DNA from: Anaerolineaceae bacterium
GTDB lineage: Bacteria; Chloroflexota; Anaerolineae; Anaerolineales; Anaerolineaceae
Assembly: GCA_002702705.1 (NCBI GenBank)
Contig: PABH01000021.1
Location: forward strand, 1 to 33,631
DNA: 33,631 nt
Reading direction: 5' to 3'
In this document: positions 24,487 to 33,071 of the stretch, piece by piece
How the letters are laid out: every line of letters starts with the position of its first letter
Numbering within the stretch: position 1 is the stretch's first letter
Program-made: the position numbers and the translations under genes
Notes under the pieces: model-generated
Database searches by the model: none
What the model was told of the DNA's origin: nothing
What the model saw: only the letters and a program-made list of their open reading frames with translations

Positions 24487-25767
24487 GTGAAATTTAATAA
24501 AATCTGTGTCCTGGGTTTAGGATATATCGGCTTACCCACAGCCAGCACATTCGCCACTTCCGGCCTTAAAGTAATCGGTGTGGATGTAAATCCGAGCATT
24601 GTAAAAGGTTTACAAAACGGGGAACTCCATATTTACGAACCCGGCTTGCGCACCCTGGTGCAGGCGGCCATTATATCAAATAAACTGGAGATTTCCGAGC
24701 AGCCCCAAGAAGCGGATGCTTTTATCATCGCCGTACCCACCCCATTTTATGGAGAAAAAAAAGCGGACCTGAGTTACGTTATCTCAGCGGCAGAAGCCAT
24801 TTTGCCCCATCTTCGTGCGGGTAATTTGGTTGTGCTCGAATCCACCTCCCCACCGCGCACCACGATCGATATTCTGGTGCCCATTCTCGAAAAAAGCGGC
24901 TTAAAAGCCGGTGTGGATTTTTATGTAGCCTATTCTCCCGAGCGGGTCTTACCCGGGCAGATTTTACGAGAATTGATTGAAAATGCGCGCGTCATTGGCG
25001 GCATTAACCCGGAATCCGCCCAGGCTGGGCACGATCTGTATAAAATTTTTGTCAAAGGGAAAATTATCACCACCACGGCGACCACAGCAGAAATGGTGAA
25101 GCTCATGGAAAACACTTATCGCGATGTGAATATTGCCATCGCCAATGAATTTTCGCGACTGGCGGAACGATTCGGGGTGGATGTATGGGAAGCAATTCAA
25201 ATTGCCAACCTCCATCCACGGGTAAATATCTTAAAACCCGGCCCCGGTGTGGGTGGACACTGCATCAGTGTCGATCCCTGGTTTTTTGTGGAAGCCGCAC
25301 CCGACCTGACCCCCCTCATCCATACCGCCCGTCAGGTGAACGATTCCCAACCCCATTTTGTGGTCAACAAACTCGAAACGATCTTAAATGGTTTGGAAGG
25401 CAAAACCATTACCGTGTTTGGTCTGGCTTATAAACCGGATGTTGATGATTTACGTGAATCCCCGGCGATTGAAATTGTGCAGTTGTTAAGCGAAAAAGGC
25501 GCCATCGTTAAGGCCTATGAACCTTTTAAGCCGGATTACCCTCTCAAACATGGCAGCATGGTAAAAACTTTGGAAGAAGCTTTGTTGGGAACCGATGCAC
25601 TGGCACTTTTGGTCGGACACCAACAATTAAGAGATCTCGATCCACAGGACATTCAATCCAAAACGGAGTGTAGAATTCTTCTGGACACCGTTAACGGTTG
25701 GGATTGTGCAGCTTGGAGCGAAGCCGGATTTGATACTTATCAACTCGGTGTCTCGCGCTGCGATTAA
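24487..25767 (+). CDS. wecC: UDP-N-acetyl-D-mannosamine dehydrogenase
   Basis: The 426-residue protein oxidises UDP-ManNAc to UDP-ManNAcA with two NAD. The N-terminal Rossmann loop is CVLGLGYIGLPTA (7-19). Catalytic Cys259 is in GPGVGGHCISVDPWFF, the form typical of WecC rather than UDP-glucose dehydrogenase (which has GGxCxPKD). The C-terminal UDP-binding domain starts at about 300 (FGLAYKPDVDDLRESPA). The GTG at 24487 is preferred because CGAGG lies six bases before it; the upstream GTG at 24466 has no ribosome site. wecB follows at 21 bases, so the two make the nucleotide sugar together. Confidence 0.92.
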   Translation: MKFNKICVLGLGYIGLPTASTFATSGLKVIGVDVNPSIVKGLQNGELHIYEPGLRTLVQAAIISNKLEISEQPQEADAFIIAVPTPFYGEKKADLSYVISAAEAILPHLRAGNLVVLESTSPPRTTIDILVPILEKSGLKAGVDFYVAYSPERVLPGQILRELIENARVIGGINPESAQAGHDLYKIFVKGKIITTTATTAEMVKLMENTYRDVNIAIANEFSRLAERFGVDVWEAIQIANLHPRVNILKPGPGVGGHCISVDPWFFVEAAPDLTPLIHTARQVNDSQPHFVVNKLETILNGLEGKTITVFGLAYKPDVDDLRESPAIEIVQLLSEKGAIVKAYEPFKPDYPLKHGSMVKTLEEALLGTDALALLVGHQQLRDLDPQDIQSKTECRILLDTVNGWDCAAWSEAGFDTYQLGVSRCD

Positions 25768-25788
25768 TAAAAGGAAATAAAAATTAAT

Positions 25789-26922
25789 ATGTCAAAAAAA
25801 ATCCGTGTTTTATCCATTTTTGGAACACGACCTGAAGCGGTAAAGATGGCACCGGTTGTCAAAGCACTCGAGGCGGAACCAACCATTGAGTCTGTGGTAT
25901 GCGTTACCGCGCAGCACCGTGAAATGTTGGATCAGGTATTGGCGACATTTGAAATCACACCGGACATCGATTTAAATTTGATGCAGCCCAATCAAAGCCT
26001 GGCACAAATTACCGCTTCCATCCTCACCAACCTTGAACCGGTATTAAAAGATATTAAACCGGATTGGGTGCTGGTGCAGGGGGATACTACCACCGTCATG
26101 ACGACCGCCTTATTATGTTATTATCACCAAATCCACATTGGCCATGTCGAAGCCGGTTTACGAACTGGTGATAAATGGCAACCATTTCCGGAAGAAATCA
26201 ACCGCAAAATTGCCGGTGTGGTGGCTGACCTACACCTGGCTCCCACTGAACACAGCCGAAAAAATTTACGAAAAGAAGGTGTTCCGGACAGTTCGATCGT
26301 CGTCACGGGAAACCCAGCCATAGACGCATTACGGTTCATTACCCAAAAACCAGCCCCACCCGAAGTGGAAAATTTACTCCAGCAGCATCACATCGGCCAA
26401 AATGGAAAACGCTTAATTTTGGTTACAGCACATCGCCGTGAAAACTTTGGGCAGCCGCTGGAAAACATCATTCAAGCCCTCAAACAATTAGCGGAACACT
26501 ACGGCGAAAAAATCCACCTCATTTACCCGGTACATCTCAACCCCAACGTGCAAAAACCTGTTTATGAGCAGTTGGGTAATATAAGCAATATCACCCTCTT
26601 ACCCCCCATGGATTATTTGCCAATGGTCCACCTCATGCAAAAGGCAGCTTTGGTATTAACCGATTCCGGTGGCATACAAGAAGAAGCAACCGGATTGGGT
26701 AAACCTACCTTGGTGATGCGAGCCACAACCGAGCGTCCGGAAGGCGTTGAAGCCGGCGTCTTAAAACTGGTGGGGACCGATACCGCTGCCATTGTCTCGG
26801 AAGCCAAAAACTTACTGGACAATCCGGAAACGTATCAAAAAATGGCACAAGCCGCCAACCCCTTTGGGGATGGTTATGCTGCTGAGAAAATTGCAAAAGC
26901 TATTCTTGACTTCAAGATCTAA
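25789..26922 (+). CDS. wecB: UDP-N-acetylglucosamine 2-epimerase (non-hydrolysing)
   Basis: The 377-residue protein interconverts UDP-GlcNAc and UDP-ManNAc, the substrate of WecC. Visible signature blocks are FGTRPEAVKMAPVVKALE (10-27), VQGDTTTVMTTAL (Asp), HIGHVEAGLRTGD (Glu), PFPEEINRKIAG (Glu), VTAHRRENFGQP (His) and TDSGGIQEEATGLGKP with TERPEGVEAG. All four residues linked to catalysis or UDP binding in E. coli WecB are present, and the length is normal. It is followed by a glycosyltransferase 17 bases later. Confidence 0.95.
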   Translation: MSKKIRVLSIFGTRPEAVKMAPVVKALEAEPTIESVVCVTAQHREMLDQVLATFEITPDIDLNLMQPNQSLAQITASILTNLEPVLKDIKPDWVLVQGDTTTVMTTALLCYYHQIHIGHVEAGLRTGDKWQPFPEEINRKIAGVVADLHLAPTEHSRKNLRKEGVPDSSIVVTGNPAIDALRFITQKPAPPEVENLLQQHHIGQNGKRLILVTAHRRENFGQPLENIIQALKQLAEHYGEKIHLIYPVHLNPNVQKPVYEQLGNISNITLLPPMDYLPMVHLMQKAALVLTDSGGIQEEATGLGKPTLVMRATTERPEGVEAGVLKLVGTDTAAIVSEAKNLLDNPETYQKMAQAANPFGDGYAAEKIAKAILDFKI

Positions 26923-26939
26923 TTACGAAGGAGAGTCAT

Positions 26940-27992
26940 TTGAATCCTCCCAAAAAACCGCAGGATGCGGGCAGTATCTGTCTGTTACCCAAATTGGAAG
27001 GCTTAGGCGGGCCAACCTCGTTTCAGGCAAAATTAACCCAGGGGTTAACCAAACGCGGCTACCGCTGCCATAATAACGCAGATGATCCCACCACAACAGC
27101 GATTCTGGTAATTGGTGGTACAAAATACCTCGGCAAAATTCAGCGCGCCAAAAAACGGGGCGTGCGCATTGTCCACCGCTTAAATGGCATGAACTGGATT
27201 CACCGAAAACGAAATACGGGGTTACGACATTATCTGCGGTCAGAATACGGCAATTTGATCTTATCTACCATTCGCAAAAGACAGGCAGACTTTATTGTGT
27301 ATCAATCACAATTTGCGCGCAGTTGGTGGCAAACCAAGTATGGAAAAGTCTCAGCACAGGCAGCAGTCATCTATAATGGTGTTAACCTGGATGTTTATAA
27401 CCCGGCAGGACCACACACCCGCCCCGAAGATCATATTCGCGTCCTGCTGGTCGAAGGGCATCTGGCGGGTGGCTATGAACAAGGCTTAGAATCAGCAATC
27501 GCATTGGTCACCAAACTGAGTGACCGTTTAGGGCAAAAAGTGGAATTAATGGTGGTTGGCCGGGTGGCTAAATCCGTTCAGCAGCGGCTTTCCGCACAAA
27601 GTGATGCTTGGATCACCTGGGCTGGTGTCGTGCCGCGTAACAAAATTCCGGAACTGGACCGCTCGGCTCATATTTTATTCTCTGCGGATCTGAATGCCGC
27701 CTGTCCAAATGCTGTGGTGGAAGCGCTGGCCTGCGGCTTACCTGTGGTCGCTTTTGCCACGGGATCTCTTTCCGAATTGGTAAGCGATGGAGCCGGAGAG
27801 GTTGCCCCCTATGGCGCTAATTATTGGGAACTCCAGCCACCCGACATTGATTCATTAACCGATGCGGCAGAAGAAATTCTCAACGATCTGGATCATTACC
27901 GTCAAAAAGCACGCGAACGGGCAGAGAAGCTCTTCAGCCTGGATCAGATGGTGGAAGAGTATTTAAACGTATTAATTCCGCCAGAAAAATAA
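26940..27992 (+). CDS. GT4-family glycosyltransferase
   Basis: The 350-residue protein is a GT-B glycosyltransferase. The N-terminal domain has GLGGPTSFQAKLTQGL near residue 20 and VYQSQFARSWW, and the C-terminal domain (from about 160) has VLLVEGHLAGGYEQGLESAI and CPNAVVEALACGLPVVAFATGS. In the usual E-x7-E motif the second Glu is kept (VVEAL), but the first position is Ala, a variation seen in some GT4 subgroups. The start is a TTG with GAAGGAG upstream. Following wecC and wecB, it probably transfers a sugar, perhaps ManNAcA, to a cell-surface glycan; donor and acceptor are unproven. No transporter or polymerase gene is in the window. Confidence 0.8.
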   Translation: MNPPKKPQDAGSICLLPKLEGLGGPTSFQAKLTQGLTKRGYRCHNNADDPTTTAILVIGGTKYLGKIQRAKKRGVRIVHRLNGMNWIHRKRNTGLRHYLRSEYGNLILSTIRKRQADFIVYQSQFARSWWQTKYGKVSAQAAVIYNGVNLDVYNPAGPHTRPEDHIRVLLVEGHLAGGYEQGLESAIALVTKLSDRLGQKVELMVVGRVAKSVQQRLSAQSDAWITWAGVVPRNKIPELDRSAHILFSADLNAACPNAVVEALACGLPVVAFATGSLSELVSDGAGEVAPYGANYWELQPPDIDSLTDAAEEILNDLDHYRQKARERAEKLFSLDQMVEEYLNVLIPPEK

Positions 27993-28613
27993 ATTCGGGG
28001 TAAAGTCCAACTTTTGTGATTGGCACTTATTTACCAGTAAAGAAACGATGTAAGCTCTATTGTCTTGCTGCTTAACAAACAAAGTCTAGACTTCTTAATC
28101 CTGTCATATATTAACCAAAAGTCGTGCTTTGGAGTCTATCGCCGCACTCTGAAATACGCCCCAATGTTTCCGCAACAGCAAACCAGATTAAACGACAAAA
28201 GCACGACTTTAATGTATCGCGAAGAAGTAGGGTAGGTTGGTTTGCGGCGTAAATGGTAATATGGCATTAATAATTAACTTTAACTTTAATCAAAATTCAA
28301 ACAACCTACCACAAAAAAACACCAAAAAATTCGCCAGTAAATAATTGGGGAATCCTGTGAAATTCGATTTTTAATTTGCCGTGGGTTGTTTGTTGCTTAC
28401 TCTAAATCAGGAATTCTTTTCCATCTCCGGTTCCCTTAAACACCAAACCAACCCACACTACCCAAAAATTAATTGTGGGTAAGGTTTAGCCGTGAAGGGG
28501 AGAATATGTAAAACTTTGTCAAAGCAGAATGATATAGTCCAACATCTATACAAAATTTTGGTTAACCTCTCATTATTTCTACACTTAAGTTGTGAATAAA
28601 TTTGGAGGTAAAC
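27993..28613. other. Gene-free 620-base region with short inverted repeats
   Basis: I see no supported gene here. AAAGTCGTGCTTT (28118-28130) and its exact complement AAAGCACGACTTT (28198-28210) enclose 67 bases. Further right, related short words recur on alternating strands (GTAGGTTGGTTTG near 28232, CAACCTACC near 28304, GTGGGTTGTTTG near 28382, CAAACCAACCCACAC near 28444), suggesting old repeat remnants. The last 20 bases hold the ribosome site of the next gene. Confidence 0.4.
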
Positions 28614-29114
28614 ATGCAATTTAATCTGGCAAAAGGCAAAAGAAAACGCCCCGCTTTCGCAAAAGACTATGGTATCCAGGAAAATGAAGAAGGACTCATC
28701 TCTTGGGATTGGGTAGATGAACAGCTTCTTTCTGCCCGTAATTATTGGGTTACCAGTGTTCGCTCCGATCAAAAACCGCATGCTGTACCCGTATGGGGCA
28801 TCTATCTGGATCAAATTGTATATTTCGGCAGCAACCGCAGCGCCCAAAAAACAAAAAACCTCCTTAAAAACCCCGCCATTTCACTGCACCTTGAAAGTGG
28901 TGATGATGTGGTCATCATCGAAGGCACAGCCAAAGTTGTCACCGATCCGGAAGACTTAAAACAAATTGCGACTGTTTATCATCGAAAATACCCCGGATAT
29001 GATCCGGAGTTAACCTTTGATGAAAACACGGTCATTTTTGCGGTACTGCCACACAAAGTTTTTGCCTGGACGGAGCAAAACTTTATACATGATGCAACCA
29101 GTTGGGTGTTTTAA
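28614..29114 (+). CDS. Pyridoxamine-5'-phosphate-oxidase-like split-barrel flavin protein
   Basis: The 166-residue protein has the FMN/F420-binding split-barrel layout. LLSARNYWVTSVRSDQKPHA then VPVWGIYLDQIVYFGSNRSA lead to KTKNLLKNPAISLHLESGDD and VVIIEGTAKVV. This is the pattern of the PNPOx-like general stress and F420-dependent oxidoreductase families (substrate and cofactor not readable from sequence). The C-terminus KVFAWTEQNF is typical as well. The ATG at 28614 follows TTGGAGG closely; four additional codons to 28602 would overlap the ribosome site. It is a single gene with no clear partner. Confidence 0.8.
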   Translation: MQFNLAKGKRKRPAFAKDYGIQENEEGLISWDWVDEQLLSARNYWVTSVRSDQKPHAVPVWGIYLDQIVYFGSNRSAQKTKNLLKNPAISLHLESGDDVVIIEGTAKVVTDPEDLKQIATVYHRKYPGYDPELTFDENTVIFAVLPHKVFAWTEQNFIHDATSWVF

Positions 29115-29495
29115 GAGGCATTGCACCACAAAACGTTGCGACCATGGTTATCAAATCGATTAAAAAGATTTGGTTTCGCAGCCAATGTCTTTGGTAGTTC
29201 AAACCCAGCCCTACAATAAAAACCATACAGGAAGCGAATTTGCAGTACCCCTTCGAGGCACAAGTATCCCTACAGGATAAAGGCGATACAGAAATTAATT
29301 ATTTTTTCTGTATCTCTGTAACTCGGTGTGAGCATAAATTAGTTAAAAACATAACAGAATGCCGTCTCGAAGATCACCAACAATGGATTGCGCGCCCTCC
29401 GGGAGGCATCCTTACAAGCTGTTAATTTAACAAGGGCTCCTCCCGGAGGCAAACCTTAAAATCAACCTCTCTTATTAATCAACGACCCTTGGCAT
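29115..29495. other. Gene-free 380-base region with a perfect hairpin and a GC-rich repeat
   Basis: GATACAGAAA (29285-29294) pairs exactly with TTTCTGTATC (29305-29314) over a ten-base loop, without a T run after it on either strand. A GC-rich inverted repeat follows at 29395-29449, described separately. No open frame here looks like a protein. Confidence 0.5.
29395..29449. repeat. GC-rich hairpin repeat, copy 1
   Basis: CCTCCGGGAGG (29396-29406) and its exact reverse complement CCTCCCGGAGG (29439-29449) are 32 bases apart. Each arm is itself almost palindromic. A second copy with nearly identical arm spacing stands at 33341-33396. This copy lies about 50 bases past the serpin operon's end. 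Confidence 0.7.
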
Positions 29496-30689
29496 TTAAC
29501 CATCGGCAGGGTTCAAGAGATTCCCCATAAACAGATAGATACCTGTTTGCTCATCCCGAATCAGGAACATAAAGGGATGGTCAAATACCAGCGGGATGGG
29601 AGGATCTTCGATCATTGCACCAGTTGCTTCCATAATTACTGCGGTTGCTGCGGCAGCTTCCGTCCCTTCTTCATCCACAGCCACATAAGCTTTATGGAAA
29701 ACATCGCTGATGAACAAGGGATCAGATTGCGGTTCAGACATGCGGCTGAAATTTGCTTGCCCTGGAGAAAAAGCGGACGCCATGCCCAAGGAACGCAAGG
29801 TATCTGCCACTGAAAAACCATCTTCAAACTCGAATTTTGGCATCGATAGAATGAGCTCACCACTCGACAATTTTTCCAGATCAGCGGATAAAGTTTGATG
29901 ATCCAGCGTTTGTTGGTAGGTTAATAAATCTTGCTCTTTTGGCATCACCAAAACCATACTGTATCGGGTATTTACATACGGCAGTTCAACAATTTGTAAA
30001 CGTTCATTATTTTTATAACGAAAACGGTCTTGCTGGCGCATCATTTCCACTGGCACGGTTTCACCATCCATCAGGTAAAAATCTTTGTTTTCCGTTAATT
30101 CTTTTACAAATTCATTTCGCCAGGCCGCGTTAAAATAAATGGCATTCGCCAACACCAATCGTGTTTCCGGATTTAAACTGCCCGGTGGGAGAAGATCCTG
30201 AATTTTATCCTGTGTTTCTTCTTCCACCCAATCATTTATATCCTGACGAACTTGTTCAGCCTGGTGTTTAAAATCAACCGCTCTTAAACCTGCACCATAA
30301 TTTTTCGCCAGCACATCCAGGTAGGTTGATAAAAATGGATAATCCGCCTGTCCCCAAATAGAATTCGCGACATTGAGGGAAAAACCACTTTCTTCGCCTT
30401 CCATATAATCAGGTATCACGTACAGGCTCTGGTCCAGGCTGTTTAATACTGCATGCAAATCACTTATAGAAACCGGATAATGAAAGACGGATGCCATTTC
30501 TTGCGCAGTTTCTCCATCCGCACCGGCGTAGGCCATGGTTAAAGCCAGGCTGATGCTGTAGGGGGAAAAGAATGTATTTTTGGGTTCTGTTTTACCAAGT
30601 TCACGATATAAATCCACCGCGAATTGATTTAAACCATCAGATAAAAAGACGTACATCTTCTGGTGCTGCATCCATGGATTGACGTTCAA
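29496..30689 (-). CDS. Serpin (serine protease inhibitor) domain of the second serpin; 5' end out of frame
   Basis: This frame holds a full serpin fold of about 375 residues: FAVDLYRELGKTEPKNTFFS then PYSISLALTMAYAGADGET, LVLANAIYFNAAWRNEF (breach strand), FISDVFHKAYVAVDEEGTEA with the Ala-rich hinge AAAATAVIM, and DHPFMFLIRDEQTGIYLFMG at the C-terminus. The hinge EEGTEAAAATA is typical of inhibitory serpins. The frame has only a TTG near 30689 and internal ATGs without ribosome sites. The natural start and lipoprotein signal (30849) are in the neighbouring frame, one base out. A single-base change in the five-T run at 30643-30647 would join them. It is either a recent frameshift mutation or a sequence error. 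Confidence 0.85.
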   Translation of the reverse strand: MNVNPWMQHQKMYVFLSDGLNQFAVDLYRELGKTEPKNTFFSPYSISLALTMAYAGADGETAQEMASVFHYPVSISDLHAVLNSLDQSLYVIPDYMEGEESGFSLNVANSIWGQADYPFLSTYLDVLAKNYGAGLRAVDFKHQAEQVRQDINDWVEEETQDKIQDLLPPGSLNPETRLVLANAIYFNAAWRNEFVKELTENKDFYLMDGETVPVEMMRQQDRFRYKNNERLQIVELPYVNTRYSMVLVMPKEQDLLTYQQTLDHQTLSADLEKLSSGELILSMPKFEFEDGFSVADTLRSLGMASAFSPGQANFSRMSEPQSDPLFISDVFHKAYVAVDEEGTEAAAATAVIMEATGAMIEDPPIPLVFDHPFMFLIRDEQTGIYLFMGNLLNPADG

Positions 30690-30849
30690 TAGGGGATTGT
30701 AAATTTTTATTGGAAATCACAACTTCTTCCGTTTCTGTAGCAGGTGGGCTAACCACCGGTTCTCCAACTGGTGTAGGAACAACCGCGTTACAAGCAGCAA
30801 CCCACGGAATCATTAAACCAATGAGTAAACTTTTAAGTTTTATTTTCAT
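30637..30849 (-). CDS. Lipoprotein signal and N-terminal stretch of the second serpin (frameshifted 5' part)
   Basis: From an ATG at 30849 (GAGGTG upstream) the product starts MKIKLKSLLIGLMIPWVAAC, a signal peptide with lipobox VAAC and Cys20. A Pro/Thr/Glu-rich spacer follows, and the frame stops at 30637 after EDVRLFI. Just beyond the same place the serpin sequence (LSDGLNQFAVDLY) is in the other frame. Skipping one T in the run at 30643-30647 gives a continuous ...EDVRL-LSDGLNQFAVDL..., which parallels the intact first serpin. The ATG is eight bases beyond the stop of that serpin, so the two form an operon. Confidence 0.7.
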   Translation of the reverse strand: MKIKLKSLLIGLMIPWVAACNAVVPTPVGEPVVSPPATETEEVVISNKNLQSPIERQSMDAAPEDVRLFI

Positions 30850-30857
30850 ACAACACC

Positions 30858-32261
30858 TCAATCTTCCAGCGGATTCATTACGCGGCCATAAAATAAAATT
30901 ACACCGGTTTCTCGATCTTGTAAAATAAAAAAGAAGGGAGAATTTAAATTGATTTCAACAGGTTCTTTTGCCGGCATTCCTTTGCCCGCCAAAAGGATGG
31001 CAGTGGCTGCCGCAGCTTCGGTCCCTTCTTCATTTACATCAATAAATGCTTTATGCAGTGCCGCATCAATGTAAATCTGTTCTTCTTTCGTGATATTTGA
31101 AAAATCAGCCCGGTCAGGATCAAAAGCACTCGGCATACCCATTTCAATTAAGGCGTCTGACAAATTAACATCCGTGCTGAATTGATACCGTGGTAAAGAA
31201 AAACGCACACTACCCCATTTTTGTTGTTCCCGGAGGGACTTTAACGTTTGAAGGGTTAATTCTTGCTCAAAAACGTCAAATTTATCCGCAGAAGGTTGGA
31301 TAAATACCATTTCTAATTTTCCGTCACTGTATGGAAATACAACCATCGAAAGTTCTTCTGTTTTTACATACGATAAATCCTGGGTCTGGTGCATCATCGG
31401 CACTTCAACCGTTTCTCCATTTCGTTGAAAAAATATTTCCTGGTTCGTATTTTCCGATTGGAAAGGAAAACGCCAGGGTGCCTTAAAATAAACAGCATTG
31501 ATTACAGCAAGGCGGGTCAGGGGGTGAATAGCTCCATCCGGAATCAAATCCATGATATGCTGATTTGTTTGCTCAGCGACCCAATCATTGATCTGTAGTC
31601 TGGCTGTTTCCGGTTCATTTTTAAAGTCTGCCAACCGTAAACCAGCACCATAATATTTAGCCAATAGATTCAGGTAAGTTTGTTCAAATGAATACCCGGC
31701 TTGTCCCCAAATCGCGTTGGTGATTTTTAGGTCAAAACCGGCCTCCTGTGTTTTGGGTGAATTTGCCCGGCTTTCAATCTCAGCAGAAAGGTTATTCCAG
31801 GCCGGGTATATCTGATCGCCAAGATCCTGGTCGTGTAAAACCTGGTGCATTTCAGTTTGTGTCTGACCTGATGCACTACCCGATACCATTGCCAGGCTCA
31901 AGTTGATCGAATAGGGAGAGATAACAATATTTTCGTTTGTATATTTTGATCTGATTTGTGAATAAAAATCAAATGCAAATTGGTTATTTGCCAACACCAA
32001 ATTCGATACCGTTTCAGGAGGAAGATTTTCCACCCCAATTCTTGGCAAATCTGACTTTATCATTTCAGTATTCATTTCCGCACCCTGTTGGTTTATCGTA
32101 TCAGTCATTATATTTTGCTGAACATTTTGGGAAGTTTCATCCAAATTAGATATTTGATCTGATGGGGACAGTTCTGTTTTTACAGCGGTACAAGCCGAGG
32201 TGAAAACCAAACCAAACAGCACCATCCAATAAAATAGACTGTGTTTTTTCTTATGATCCAT
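30858..32261 (-). CDS. Serpin lipoprotein (first of two)
   Basis: The 467-residue protein has a signal peptide (KKKHSLFYWMVLFGLVFTSAC) with a lipobox Cys at 22, a spacer of about 75 residues rich in Gln, Asn, Glu and Met, and a complete serpin domain (about 90-467). Landmarks are FAFDFYSQIR, VISPYSINLSLAMVSG, AVINAVYFKAPWRFPF, the hinge NEEGTEAAAATAIL and a C-terminal PFFFILQDRETGVILFYGRV. Serpins trap serine or cysteine proteases by loop insertion. By hinge counting the scissile bond is near GKGMP, with Lys as the probable P1, which would suit trypsin-like targets (inference). It should face outward. The ATG at 32261 follows AGAGGAG; the longer frame to 32312 lacks such a site and delays the signal peptide. 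Confidence 0.93.
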   Translation of the reverse strand: MDHKKKHSLFYWMVLFGLVFTSACTAVKTELSPSDQISNLDETSQNVQQNIMTDTINQQGAEMNTEMIKSDLPRIGVENLPPETVSNLVLANNQFAFDFYSQIRSKYTNENIVISPYSINLSLAMVSGSASGQTQTEMHQVLHDQDLGDQIYPAWNNLSAEIESRANSPKTQEAGFDLKITNAIWGQAGYSFEQTYLNLLAKYYGAGLRLADFKNEPETARLQINDWVAEQTNQHIMDLIPDGAIHPLTRLAVINAVYFKAPWRFPFQSENTNQEIFFQRNGETVEVPMMHQTQDLSYVKTEELSMVVFPYSDGKLEMVFIQPSADKFDVFEQELTLQTLKSLREQQKWGSVRFSLPRYQFSTDVNLSDALIEMGMPSAFDPDRADFSNITKEEQIYIDAALHKAFIDVNEEGTEAAAATAILLAGKGMPAKEPVEINLNSPFFFILQDRETGVILFYGRVMNPLED

Positions 32262-32312
32262 AAGACTCCTCTCTCCAATGGTAGGACGTCTTTTTTTCAG
32301 CATTTGTTCCAC

Positions 32313-32339
32313 AAAAAAACTCAGGCGGTTTGCCTGAGT
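32313..32339 (-). terminator. Rho-independent terminator after the phosphoribosyltransferase gene
   Basis: On the minus strand ACTCAGGC (32339-32332) pairs with GCCTGAGT (32326-32319) over a five-base loop, followed by seven T. It separates the phosphoribosyltransferase from the serpin operon. Confidence 0.9.
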
Positions 32340-32349
32340 TTGAAAGTGT

Positions 32350-32877
32350 TTATTCTTCGCTTATACCACCGTTGAGCAAAACAGCATCCGGTCCTCTGCT
32401 GATTTCCCAGGGATACATGATATAGGCATCCGTAATGGCAGCAAAATATTTCGGTCGTAGATTTCCAAACAGATTACGGTAAGGGTTAAAATGTAAAACA
32501 CAGGTATAAGCCACCCCACCAGCACTAACCACACGATTTCGTACTGCGGTAATGGTACGTCCCGAGCCCCACACATCATCCACTACCAATACTTTTTGGC
32601 CGGACATAACTTCATCTTCAGGGAACTGAATAAACTTTGGCCAGGCCAATAGGCGGCCTTTTTTCCGTTTATCATCCATCTCTAATTCGTTTGGAAAATC
32701 TACGGAAGCAGTTAGAATATTTTTTAATTGCATGGCCTCTGCTAACAAACCGCCAGGGATTATCCCGCCGTGTGTAATCATAATCATCGCGTCAAATTCA
32801 ATTTCAAATTGGGGCAGCAAATGATCAATTAATTTATCGACATCATTCCATGTTAAAACTTCTCGCCTGGGGAGCAT
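32350..32877 (-). CDS. Phosphoribosyltransferase (purine-type, XGPRT/HGPRT-like)
   Basis: The 175-residue protein has the type I phosphoribosyltransferase PRPP motif VLVVDDVWGSGRTI at about 94-107, preceded by a hood region and ITHGGIIPGGLLAEAM (33-48). The C-terminal part (YPWEIS) recalls xanthine/guanine phosphoribosyltransferases. It would transfer ribose-5-phosphate from PRPP to a base, but the base is not readable, and regulators such as PyrR share the fold. The ATG is preceded by AAAGGATGG. A terminator follows directly. A structured leader with an intrinsic-terminator-like hairpin lies upstream (32966-33071). Confidence 0.85.
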   Translation of the reverse strand: MLPRREVLTWNDVDKLIDHLLPQFEIEFDAMIMITHGGIIPGGLLAEAMQLKNILTASVDFPNELEMDDKRKKGRLLAWPKFIQFPEDEVMSGQKVLVVDDVWGSGRTITAVRNRVVSAGGVAYTCVLHFNPYRNLFGNLRPKYFAAITDAYIMYPWEISRGPDAVLLNGGISEE

Positions 32878-32965
32878 GTTTATAGTCCATCCTTTATTAA
32901 TAATAACAATCTGATTATAGCAGTAATTTGGGATTACTCACCAGAAAGAATATAAAGGTTAAACA

Positions 32966-32992
32966 AAAAAACCACGATTTCACGTGGTTTTT
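32966..32992 (-). terminator. Terminator-like hairpin in the leader of the phosphoribosyltransferase gene
   Basis: AAAAACCACG (32967-32976) pairs with CGTGGTTTTT (32983-32992) over a six-base loop, and T7 follows on the minus strand. It is 89 bases upstream of the start codon on that strand, with no gene visible further upstream in the window, so it could be an attenuator. Confidence 0.65.
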
Positions 32993-33002
32993 GAATTTTC
33001 TG

Positions 33003-33071
33003 ACCCCATAAAGGCTCCTGGAATTTAGGAGTGAACGGGAAAGGACAAAACAATTCCAGAAGCCCTGGGGT
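33003..33071 (-). ncRNA. Long imperfect hairpin, possible leader RNA element
   Basis: Three stems stack across one axis: ACCCC (33003-33007) with GGGGT (33067-33071), GGCT (33013-33016) with AGCC (33061-33064), and CTGGAATT (33018-33025) with AATTCCAG (33052-33059). In total 17 pairs, with two small internal loops and a 26-base apical loop that is pyrimidine-rich on the minus strand. It stands just upstream of the terminator-like hairpin. I do not recognise it as a known riboswitch. Confidence 0.45.

Noticed and set aside
29285-29314. Hairpin as terminator of the split-barrel flavin gene
   Set aside because: The ten-pair stem is AT-rich and no T run follows on either strand, and it is 170 bases past the stop codon.
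30643-30647. Programmed -1 frameshift site in the second serpin
   Set aside because: Joining the two frames requires a +1 shift, and the heptamer is not in the phase of a -1 slippery site. A simple indel is more likely.
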